Shown here piece by piece: positions 1-5,248 of a stretch of DNA of 5,248 bases. Every line of letters begins with the position of its first letter. Within the stretch, counting starts at the first letter, position 1. The translations under genes were made by a program, and so were the position numbers. This stretch comes from Alphaproteobacteria bacterium (GTDB lineage Bacteria; Pseudomonadota; Alphaproteobacteria; Rickettsiales; UBA3002), in contig JAKFUW010000081.1 of the NCBI GenBank assembly GCA_021732545.1, forward strand, positions 1-5,248, given 5' to 3'. The notes beneath the pieces were generated by a model. It saw nothing but the letters and a program-made list of their open reading frames with translations, ran no database searches and was not told the origin of the DNA.

Positions 1-59
1 GCATCGCCGCGTGGCTAACCAATATGTGTTTCATAGTAACAAATATCAAATTCAACATA

Positions 60-75
60 TGGTCACGCTGTAGCA
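60..75 (+). promoter_or_regulatory. Candidate sigma-54 (RpoN) promoter
   Basis: The sequence TGGTCACGCTGTAGCA has the GG-N10-GC spacing that is invariant in sigma-54 promoters (GG at 61-62, GC at 73-74). The -24 side keeps TGG but not the usual CAC directly after it. The -12 side, TAGCA, matches TTGCA at four of five bases. A start about 12 bases past the GC would fall near 86, giving a leader of about 20 bases that still includes the GAGGG ribosome site at 97-101. Sigma-54 commonly drives flagellar genes in Proteobacteria, which suits the FliB-like gene in this operon. No convincing sigma-70 pair is seen between 1 and 105. The match is partial and an activator-binding site would lie mostly outside the window. 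Confidence 0.4.
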
Positions 76-96
76 TTCTAGCGCGGCGTTAAGAGC

Positions 97-101
97 GAGG
101 G
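97..101 (+). promoter_or_regulatory. Ribosome binding site of the TPR-methyltransferase gene
   Basis: GAGGG lies four bases before the ATG at 106. An in-frame TAG at 79-81 closes the frame upstream and no other start codon lies between it and 106, so this start is well determined. Confidence 0.65.
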
Positions 102-105
102 AAAT

Positions 106-1746
106 ATGGGCAGTGCAAACGGATTTAAGGCTGCCCAACCCGTTGCAGGTTCTTCTACACAGGAATTGTTTTATGCCGCTGACCGTGCATTCGAGCGTGG
201 CCATTTAAAACAAGCCATGATGCTGTGTCAGCAATTGCTGCAAGCCAATGAAACCTATGCGCCCGCTTATTTTATGCTCGCCACGATCACGATGGAACTC
301 TATCAACACGATAAAGCGCTGAAATTTAATGCGCTGGCTGAGCGCTTTCAACCCAACAGCTTTGAGGTCTATTTTCAGCGTGGAAAAATCCATTTTGTGC
401 AAGGCAACATGGATGACGCGCTGATTGCGTTTGAGCGCGCGCAAGCGTTGCAGCCTGGCAATGCCGTGACTGCGATGTTGATTGGCGATGTGTTGGCGCA
501 GCAGGGGAAGCTTGACGCGGCGATCGAACAATTTTCTAAAGCCACTTTGTTGCAAGATTTACCCGAGATCTTAGAACATAAAGGCATCTGTCAGCAGCAG
601 GCGGGTGATTACGATGGCGCCAAGAAATCGTTTAAAGCGGTATTGTCGCGCTTACCTAATTATGCGCCGGCGCTCACGCATCTTGCCATCATCGCCTTGC
701 ACGAAGAAGAGGAAGACAAAGCCGAAAATTATCTGCGTAAGGCACTGATGATTAATCCGCACCATCAAGAAGCACTGGTGGGATTGTCATCGATCTGCCT
801 TGGCCGTCACCAGCTGGAAGAAGCGACGAATCTCTCTCGCTTAGCCATCAAAGTAAACCCACATCATTTCAATCTCGTGATGGGCGCGTTGCGCTCCTTA
901 ACTGCCGCCGGATTTCTGGATGAGGTGGAGACGGCTTTACGAAATTTATATCAACAACACCCCGATAATCTGCAGGTGTTGGTGAGGCTATCAAATATTC
1001 TGGCGCCACGCGGAAAGCGCGATGAAGCATTGGTTCTGGTGGAAAAAGCACTATTACAGGTACCTACCAACAGTGCCTTGCTTCATACGCGGGCTGCATT
1101 GCTTGGAGATAGCACCGCCGTGGCTCCTGCCGATTATGTCGCTAACATGTTTGATGGTTATGCCGAGCAATTTGATTATCACCTGCAAGAGCAATTGGGC
1201 TATCACACACCGACCCTTATTTCGCAGGCGTTGCGTGATGTGCTGCCTGCCGATGCACATGGATTATCGCTGCTGGATTTAGGCTGCGGAACGGGCCTTG
1301 CAGCGCAGGCGTTGCGAGACATCACGAATGTGAGAGTCGGGGTGGATTTATCGCCTAAAATGATTAGCAAGGCGCAGGCAAAACATATCTACACCGAGGC
1401 TCATGTTGATGAGTTGGTGCGCTTTATGCAAGCCGATAGCCGCGATTATGATCTGGTGGTAGCAGCCGACGTGCTGGTCTATATCGGCGATTTGAATCCA
1501 TTATTTGCAGCTGTCAGATCGCGCATGAACGCAGGCGGATTATGTGCGCTTTCAGTCGAGCGCGAAGAAGGCGAACATGATTATGTGTTGCGGCCATCGG
1601 GTCGTTATGCGCACTCGGAACATTATCTGCAATCGCTTGCGGCGTCACATGGCTTCACCATAGAGCACAGCGCGGTGTGCGATCTGCGCAAAGAAGCTGG
1701 CTCCATGATTGTAGGCACGGTATGTATTTTGCGGAAAACGCCATGA
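106..1746 (+). CDS. TPR-repeat protein fused to a SAM-dependent methyltransferase
   Basis: The protein has 546 residues. Residues about 20-323 form roughly nine TPR units with the usual A-x-x-x-G and A-x-x-x-F/Y-x-x-A-L spacing, for example NMDDALIAFERAQALQPGN at 101-119. Residues about 343-546 form a class I methyltransferase domain. It begins with YVANMFDGYAEQFDYHL (344-360) and has glycine-rich motif I DLGCGTG at 391-397, GVDLS at 412-416 for the ribose-binding acidic turn, DLVVAADVLVYIGDL at 449-463 as motif IV, and a closing SGRYAHS (498-504) and KEAGSMIVG stretch. This architecture matches the predicted TPR-containing methyltransferases of the COG4976 type. There is no signal peptide or membrane segment, so it should be cytoplasmic. 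The substrate is not shown by the sequence. The TPR part presumably binds a protein partner, and a flagellin or glycan substrate is inferred from the neighbours. It is the first gene of the operon and its stop overlaps the next start (ATGA). Both domains look intact. Confidence 0.9.
   Translation: MGSANGFKAAQPVAGSSTQELFYAADRAFERGHLKQAMMLCQQLLQANETYAPAYFMLATITMELYQHDKALKFNALAERFQPNSFEVYFQRGKIHFVQGNMDDALIAFERAQALQPGNAVTAMLIGDVLAQQGKLDAAIEQFSKATLLQDLPEILEHKGICQQQAGDYDGAKKSFKAVLSRLPNYAPALTHLAIIALHEEEEDKAENYLRKALMINPHHQEALVGLSSICLGRHQLEEATNLSRLAIKVNPHHFNLVMGALRSLTAAGFLDEVETALRNLYQQHPDNLQVLVRLSNILAPRGKRDEALVLVEKALLQVPTNSALLHTRAALLGDSTAVAPADYVANMFDGYAEQFDYHLQEQLGYHTPTLISQALRDVLPADAHGLSLLDLGCGTGLAAQALRDITNVRVGVDLSPKMISKAQAKHIYTEAHVDELVRFMQADSRDYDLVVAADVLVYIGDLNPLFAAVRSRMNAGGLCALSVEREEGEHDYVLRPSGRYAHSEHYLQSLAASHGFTIEHSAVCDLRKEAGSMIVGTVCILRKTP
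1733..1736 (+). promoter_or_regulatory. Weak ribosome binding site supporting the fliB start at 1743
   Basis: GGAA lies six bases before the ATG at 1743. The longer alternatives, GTG at 1677 and ATG at 1722, would add residues not resembling the family N-terminus and would overlap the upstream gene by up to 70 bases. The ATGA overlap at 1743-1746 also favours this start through translational coupling. Confidence 0.45.
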
Positions 1747-2921
1747 CCGCGCTTCATATGTCTGCATTTTTATCAGGCTTTCAATGTCTGGGCGATAGAT
1801 GCGAAGACACCTGCTGCAAAGGCTGGGGAATGCAGCTAAGCGCGCAAACTGTGGAACGCTATAAGCGCGATGCACCGGAACTATTGGACGCCGTGACAAC
1901 GGGTGAAGCGCAGCACATTATGAAGCGCGATCCGACCACTGATTATTGCGTGAAATTTGATGCCGGATGGTGCGGCGTTCATGCCACATATGGCACCGAA
2001 TTTCTCGGCGATGCGTGCCATTTTTTCCCACGTGTTACCCGAGGATTGGGTGATGATGCGATGATGACCGCCAGTATTTCGTGCCCTGAAATTGTGCGCT
2101 TAGCAGTGCTGAAGGATGGCGGATTTGAGTGGCAAGAAAGTGAGGCCACGCGCCTGCCTGATAGTTTAAAGAACTATGTGCCAGACGCGTTGGATGCGCA
2201 AAAAACCCAAGCGGTTCATCAGTGTTTTATCGCCGCCGCGCTCGATGAAACAGCGTCGCCCGAAACGATTATGGCGCGCATTCGCAGTGTGGCGGCATCG
2301 CTGCAAACCATCGATATGGCAAGCTGGGCGCAGGCTGCACCCTTTTATTTAAAAAATGCCGATGCTAGAATTCCTGCACCAGAGGTGCAATTAGCCGATC
2401 CGTTTAATCTGCTCAACGCGTTGCAAGGCTTGGTTGGCGCTTCAAAAAAAACCAACCGCCCCAGGTTAGATGCCACGCTGTTTGATATGCAAAGCGCGCT
2501 GAAAGTGCAGCTCGATTGGGAGCGCCTGACCATCCACACAAGCGAGGATAGTCTGGCTGCGTGGCAAGAGATGAGCAAGCGCTGGCAGCACGAATGGGCA
2601 GCCGGTTTCGCACCGATTTTGCGGCGCTGGATTGCAGCGCAATTATCGGTGGCATTGTTTCCCTTTGCGGGTTTTGGCGAAACGCCAGAAGACCGCGCCA
2701 CCATTTTGGGCGTGCGTTTTGCCACGGTGAAACTGGCGCTGATGAGCGCCTGCCAGATGTCCAATGAACGCATTGATGACGACACCACGGTGCGCATTAT
2801 TCAATCGCTCGCACGCTTTCTCGACCATCTGGCCGATCCTGAATTGTCGATGAAAATTTACACCGAAACCGGTTGGGTGCGGCAAGCGCGCCTTAGCGCT
2901 TTGATTGGAGTTTCATCATGA
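1743..2921 (+). CDS. fliB: FliB-like flagellin lysine-N-methylase
   Basis: From the ATG at 1743 the protein has 392 residues, close to the roughly 400 of Salmonella FliB. FliB methylates surface lysines of flagellin in the cytoplasm before export. The N-terminal third carries the family's cysteine signature: C15, C20, C24 and C25 in FQCLGDRCEDTCCKGW, C69 in TDYCVKF, C77 in WCGVH, C92 in DACHFFPR and C114 in SCPEI. These eight cysteines fit metal or Fe-S binding; to my knowledge Salmonella FliB has been reported to hold a [4Fe-4S] cluster. The rest is a helical, poorly conserved region ending in RQARLSALIG, with no membrane segment. No classical Rossmann motif I is visible, as expected for this family. 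It overlaps both neighbours by four bases, so translation is probably coupled. A methylase of another surface protein cannot be excluded, because no flagellin gene is in view. Confidence 0.82.
   Translation: MTALHMSAFLSGFQCLGDRCEDTCCKGWGMQLSAQTVERYKRDAPELLDAVTTGEAQHIMKRDPTTDYCVKFDAGWCGVHATYGTEFLGDACHFFPRVTRGLGDDAMMTASISCPEIVRLAVLKDGGFEWQESEATRLPDSLKNYVPDALDAQKTQAVHQCFIAAALDETASPETIMARIRSVAASLQTIDMASWAQAAPFYLKNADARIPAPEVQLADPFNLLNALQGLVGASKKTNRPRLDATLFDMQSALKVQLDWERLTIHTSEDSLAAWQEMSKRWQHEWAAGFAPILRRWIAAQLSVALFPFAGFGETPEDRATILGVRFATVKLALMSACQMSNERIDDDTTVRIIQSLARFLDHLADPELSMKIYTETGWVRQARLSALIGVSS
2907..2910 (+). promoter_or_regulatory. Ribosome binding site of the small methyltransferase gene
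   Basis: GGAG inside the end of fliB stands seven bases before the ATG at 2918, which shares an ATGA overlap with the fliB stop. It supports independent as well as coupled initiation at this start. Confidence 0.6.
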
Positions 2922-3469
2922 CGCAGTCCACAGAGAAAATGGTCATCACCGAAGACTATCGCAAGCAGCAACAAGAGCTTCACCAAAACCCTAATTATGG
3001 GGTGATGTCGATTCAGTTTGCACCGATTGTTAAGCAAGTGATCGAGGAATTTAAGCTGCAAAGCCTGTCAGACTATGGTGCAGGAAAACAGAACCTCATC
3101 AAAACGCTCAATCAGCAATTTAATTTTCATCTGCCTTATTTTCCTTATGATCCTGCATTCCCCGAATATGGCCAAGCCAAGCCCGCCGATCTGGTGTGTT
3201 GCATCGATGTGCTGGAACATATTGAACCGCAATTGCTCGATAATGTGATCGAAGAACTTGTGCGGATTACGGTAAAATATGGTTTATTTTCGGTTCATAC
3301 GGGCCCTGCGGTTAAAGTGCTTACCGATGGCCGCAACGCTCATTTAATTCAACAGCCATCATCGTGGTGGCTACCCAAATTATGCGAGCATTTTGAAATC
3401 TATATGCTTAACCCAACCGCTGGTGGTTTTTTTGTGATTGTCACCCCGCGCCGCACTGCAACTGTTTAA
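2918..3469 (+). CDS. Small class I SAM methyltransferase-like protein (DGRNAH type)
   Basis: This is a compact 183-residue protein. After a polar N-terminus (NPNYGVMS at 24-31), DYGAGKQ at 52-58 sits in the place of motif I, YDPAFPEY at 77-84 in the place of the acidic ribose-binding loop, and DLVCCIDVLEHIEP at 91-104 is a typical motif IV and post-IV region. DGRNAHLIQQPSSWW at 137-151 is a hallmark I recognise from small methyltransferases found in surface-glycan clusters and in phages. The family usually has YGxGKG; here the last glycine is Q58, which could weaken SAM binding or be a tolerated variant. No signal peptide or membrane segment is present. The substrate is unknown; a sugar or a flagellin residue is possible from its position between a lysine methylase and a glycosyltransferase-like gene. 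It starts within the stop of fliB and ends 13 bases before the next gene. Confidence 0.78.
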   Translation: MTQSTEKMVITEDYRKQQQELHQNPNYGVMSIQFAPIVKQVIEEFKLQSLSDYGAGKQNLIKTLNQQFNFHLPYFPYDPAFPEYGQAKPADLVCCIDVLEHIEPQLLDNVIEELVRITVKYGLFSVHTGPAVKVLTDGRNAHLIQQPSSWWLPKLCEHFEIYMLNPTAGGFFVIVTPRRTATV

Positions 3470-3473
3470 AGGA
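3468..3473 (+). promoter_or_regulatory. Ribosome binding site deciding the start at 3483
   Basis: AAAGGA overlaps the TAA of the preceding gene and stands nine bases before the ATG at 3483. The alternative TTG at 3438 would overlap the preceding gene by 32 bases and add 15 residues outside the TPR fold, so the ATG is preferred. Confidence 0.6.
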
Positions 3474-3482
3474 CTATTTGAT

Positions 3483-5123
3483 ATGCAACATCGCGCACCT
3501 GTTTTTGAACCGACTTCTGCTCTGAACGATGCGATGAAACTGCATGGTGAGGGTAAGCTCAAAGAAGCCGCCAGCGCTTATCAACAGCTGGTTTCCGACA
3601 CGCAAGCCAACCCGGAGATACTGTATTTACTGGGTGCAATTCATGATCAGATGGGTGAGGTGCCAAGCGCCAAACAATGGCTGATCGAAGCGATTGAAGC
3701 TTCTCCTCACACACAAAAATATTATGCAAAATTGATGGATGTGTGCGAGCGGGAAAAAGATATTGAAGGCTTGATCGATGGTCTGGTGCGGTGGCTGAAA
3801 GTCAACCCTGACGATATGAAAGCGAGTCAGGAATTAATAACATTAAGCCTCAACAGCAAGCACTATGAAGCGGGGATGGCGCAGTTGCGTGGTATGCTGG
3901 AAAAGGAGCCAAACAATCTGGCGCTGCTGCAAGTGATGTGTTTATTTTATGTGGAGCGCAAAGATTATTCGAGTGGGCTGGACTATTTTGAGCGCACCTT
4001 TAATTTGCAGCCTTACCAGAATTTTGATGTGTGTAAGGCCTTTTGCTGGGTGCTTCATCAATCGGGGCATTTTGAACGCTCGCTGGAAATGTCAGCAAAA
4101 GTACTACAGATGAAACCCGACGATCACGAGCTTTATATTTTGCATGCCAGTAATTGCCTGGCAGTCAAAGATTATGAAGGCGCGCGCGATACTTATATTC
4201 AAGGCCATGCGGCGTGCCCGGATGATGTGCATATTCATTTCTCGGTGGGTTTATCCAAATTTCATGTGTCGGCGATGAAAGAGGGGTTTGATGAATATTC
4301 CGGGCGCTTTAAGCTGGAGGATGAAGCCGTTTATACGTTGCCATATGCGTGGTGGAAAGGTGAGCCGCTTCAAGGCAAACGGATTCTGATCTGGGGTGAG
4401 CAGGGCGTGGGCGATGTGTCGATGTGGGCGACCATGATTCCGTGGATTCTGAGTCAGGAACCTGCCAAGCTCACCATTGCGGTGGAGCCTCGGATGATAC
4501 CGCTTTTTGCGCGCAGTTTTGCGCAAGCCGATGTGATTGATATTCGCCAAAAACCCGAAAACACCCAAGATTATCATCAGGCGATGGGTGAGCTGATGCG
4601 TTATATTCTGCCGCATTACACACCCAGTGTTATGACACCGGTTTTGATTGCCGATCCTGAACTCACCGCGCAATTACGAGCGCGCTACCAAGCTGCGGCT
4701 AAGGCGCGCGGCGCTAAGCGCATTGTGGGGATTGCGTGGCATACGGGCAATACGATTACGGCCTATGTTCGCAACATTGCGCTGCGCGAATGGGCGCCGT
4801 TGTTGGAGCTGGATGAGGTGCAATATGTGTCGCTGCAATATGGCGATCATGCGCAAGATATTGCGAAAGCGCAGGAGGCATATCCGGGCGCATTGTTTGT
4901 CGATGATCAGGTGGACGCCTTGAAAAGTTGCGAGCAAGCATTAGCGCAAGTGGCTGCGATGGATGAGATTATTACCATTCAAAGTGCCACTGCGCATTTT
5001 GGAGGTGCGTTGAACGTGCCTACGACATTGCTGCTATCGGCATCATCCGATTGGCGTTGGGGAACCAGCCGTACGGATTCGCTGTGGTATCAGAGCGTGA
5101 AGGTGGAGCGCCAACACGAATAG
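3483..5123 (+). CDS. TPR protein with GT-B-type glycosyltransferase-like C-terminal domain (FlbA-like)
   Basis: From the ATG at 3483 the protein has 546 residues. Residues about 10-250 form six or seven TPR or TPR-like helical pairs, for example KLKEAASAYQQLVSDTQANP at 25-44. Residues about 285-546 match the domain that follows TPRs in many bacterial proteins related to heptosyl- or O-GlcNAc-type transferases: WWKGEPLQGKRILIWGEQG with GVGD (290-311), AVEPRM (333-338), RIVGIAWHTGN (413-423), VSLQYGD (449-455), ITIQSATAHFGGALNVP (497-513), DWRWG (523-527) and WYQS (535-538). The GEQG-x-GD loop and the TAHFGGALNVP segment are where such enzymes bind donor and acceptor. A sugar-transfer role on flagellin, as for FlbA-like proteins, is inferred from fliB nearby. 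No signal peptide is seen. The frame is closed by TAG at 5121, yet 17 family-like codons follow, so the last residues may have been lost. Confidence 0.85.
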   Translation: MQHRAPVFEPTSALNDAMKLHGEGKLKEAASAYQQLVSDTQANPEILYLLGAIHDQMGEVPSAKQWLIEAIEASPHTQKYYAKLMDVCEREKDIEGLIDGLVRWLKVNPDDMKASQELITLSLNSKHYEAGMAQLRGMLEKEPNNLALLQVMCLFYVERKDYSSGLDYFERTFNLQPYQNFDVCKAFCWVLHQSGHFERSLEMSAKVLQMKPDDHELYILHASNCLAVKDYEGARDTYIQGHAACPDDVHIHFSVGLSKFHVSAMKEGFDEYSGRFKLEDEAVYTLPYAWWKGEPLQGKRILIWGEQGVGDVSMWATMIPWILSQEPAKLTIAVEPRMIPLFARSFAQADVIDIRQKPENTQDYHQAMGELMRYILPHYTPSVMTPVLIADPELTAQLRARYQAAAKARGAKRIVGIAWHTGNTITAYVRNIALREWAPLLELDEVQYVSLQYGDHAQDIAKAQEAYPGALFVDDQVDALKSCEQALAQVAAMDEIITIQSATAHFGGALNVPTTLLLSASSDWRWGTSRTDSLWYQSVKVERQHE

Positions 5124-5177
5124 CTGAAATGGGAGCCGATGATGAAGGCGCAGGCAGCGCGGTTGAAAGCGTTGTAA
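5121..5177 (+). other. In-frame amber codon followed by the apparent lost C-terminal tail
   Basis: The TAG at 5121-5123 is followed in the same frame by 17 sense codons, LKWEPMMKAQAARLKAL, and a TAA at 5175-5177. Homologous domains, as I remember them, end with RQ, a short linker, a Trp-containing W-x-P segment and an Ala/Leu-rich helix, which is what this tail looks like. A C-to-T change of CAG (Gln) to TAG would explain it. Readthrough by a suppressor tRNA or a sequencing error are the alternatives. The catalytic domain is otherwise complete, so the truncated protein may still work. Confidence 0.55.
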
Positions 5178-5248
5178 TCACCCCGTTTTTTATCTGTCAC
5201 CCCGCACATTCCGTGAGCGATCGCGCTACGCGAGAGCGAATGGAAAAG
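5178..5248. repeat. Intergenic tail with TCACCCCG repeats and an imperfect inverted repeat
   Basis: TCACCCCG occurs at 5178-5185 and 5197-5204, the first followed by a T6 run (5186-5191). No GC-rich partner for the first copy is found just upstream, so a classical intrinsic terminator is not supported. At 5221-5233, TCGCG and CGCGA form a perfect 5-bp stem around CTA, flanked by direct GAGCGA copies (5215-5220 and 5234-5239). Outside these, CATTC at 5207-5211 can pair with GAATG at 5238-5242. Together this resembles a short palindromic dispersed element truncated by the window end. No coding potential is seen. Confidence 0.35.

Noticed and set aside
1677..1742. Longer N-terminus for the FliB-like protein from GTG at 1677
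   Set aside because: The extra 22 residues overlap the upstream gene and look like out-of-frame translation of it. The ATGA overlap at 1743 with GGAA six bases upstream is better supported.
2445..2452. A-rich run (TCAAAAAAAACC) in fliB as a possible slippage or frameshift site
   Set aside because: The reading frame continues intact and family-like on both sides, so nothing suggests programmed or mutational frameshifting.
2345..2797. 150-codon minus-strand open frame within fliB
   Set aside because: It lies entirely antisense to the well-supported FliB-like gene, has no family-like motifs, and is the kind of frame produced by codon bias of the opposite strand.
3441..3448. A third TCACCCCG copy as part of the repeat family at the 3' end
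   Set aside because: It encodes part of the conserved C-terminal strand of the small methyltransferase and lacks the hairpin context, so chance is the simplest explanation.
3438..3482. TTG start for the TPR-GT protein
   Set aside because: It would overlap the preceding gene by 32 bases with no ribosome site, whereas AAAGGA precedes the ATG at 3483.
4251..4673. 140-codon minus-strand open frame within the TPR-GT gene
   Set aside because: Fully antisense to conserved GT-domain sequence, rich in His/Arg/Asn without recognisable domains, and no convincing start context.
5178..5191. Intrinsic terminator at the ACCCCG-T6 stretch
   Set aside because: No upstream GGGG-containing arm that could form the needed stem just before the T run was found.

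Overview
The window looks like bacterial, most likely alphaproteobacterial, chromosome of moderate GC (about half, by eye). The best taxonomic hint is the lysine-N-methylase-like protein. Its cysteine core (CLGDRCEDTCCKGW, TDYCVKF, WCGVH, DACHFFPR, SCPEI) matches my recollection of the alphaproteobacterial branch of the FliB family better than the enterobacterial one. The assignment is from memory and not from a search.

Layout: 1-105 is a non-coding or divergent leader that carries a plausible sigma-54-type promoter. Four tightly packed plus-strand genes follow. They are a TPR-methyltransferase fusion (106-1746), a FliB-like lysine-N-methylase (1743-2921), a small class I methyltransferase-like protein (2918-3469) and a TPR-glycosyltransferase-like protein (3483-5123, possibly reaching 5177 in its ancestral form). 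Both first junctions are 4-base ATGA overlaps and the third gap is 13 bases, so the set reads as one operon. The last 71 bases hold no gene. They contain two copies of TCACCCCG and an imperfect inverted repeat that may belong to a dispersed repeat cut by the window edge. No tRNA, rRNA, CRISPR array, insertion sequence or integrase is visible.

How the genes fit together: FliB-family enzymes methylate lysines of flagellin, and TPR proteins with this C-terminal glycosyltransferase-like domain are often linked to flagellin or surface glycan modification. With two more putative SAM methyltransferases, the operon is best read as a flagellin or surface-protein modification cassette combining protein methylation, glycosylation and perhaps methylation of the sugar. 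The sigma-54-like promoter fits flagellar-type control. The flagellar link is inferred from families, because no flagellin or flagellar structural gene lies in the window.

The most unusual detail is an in-frame TAG near the end of the last gene. After it, 17 more codons run to a TAA, and their sequence looks like the normal C-terminus of the family. This suggests a recent nonsense change, a sequencing error or readthrough.
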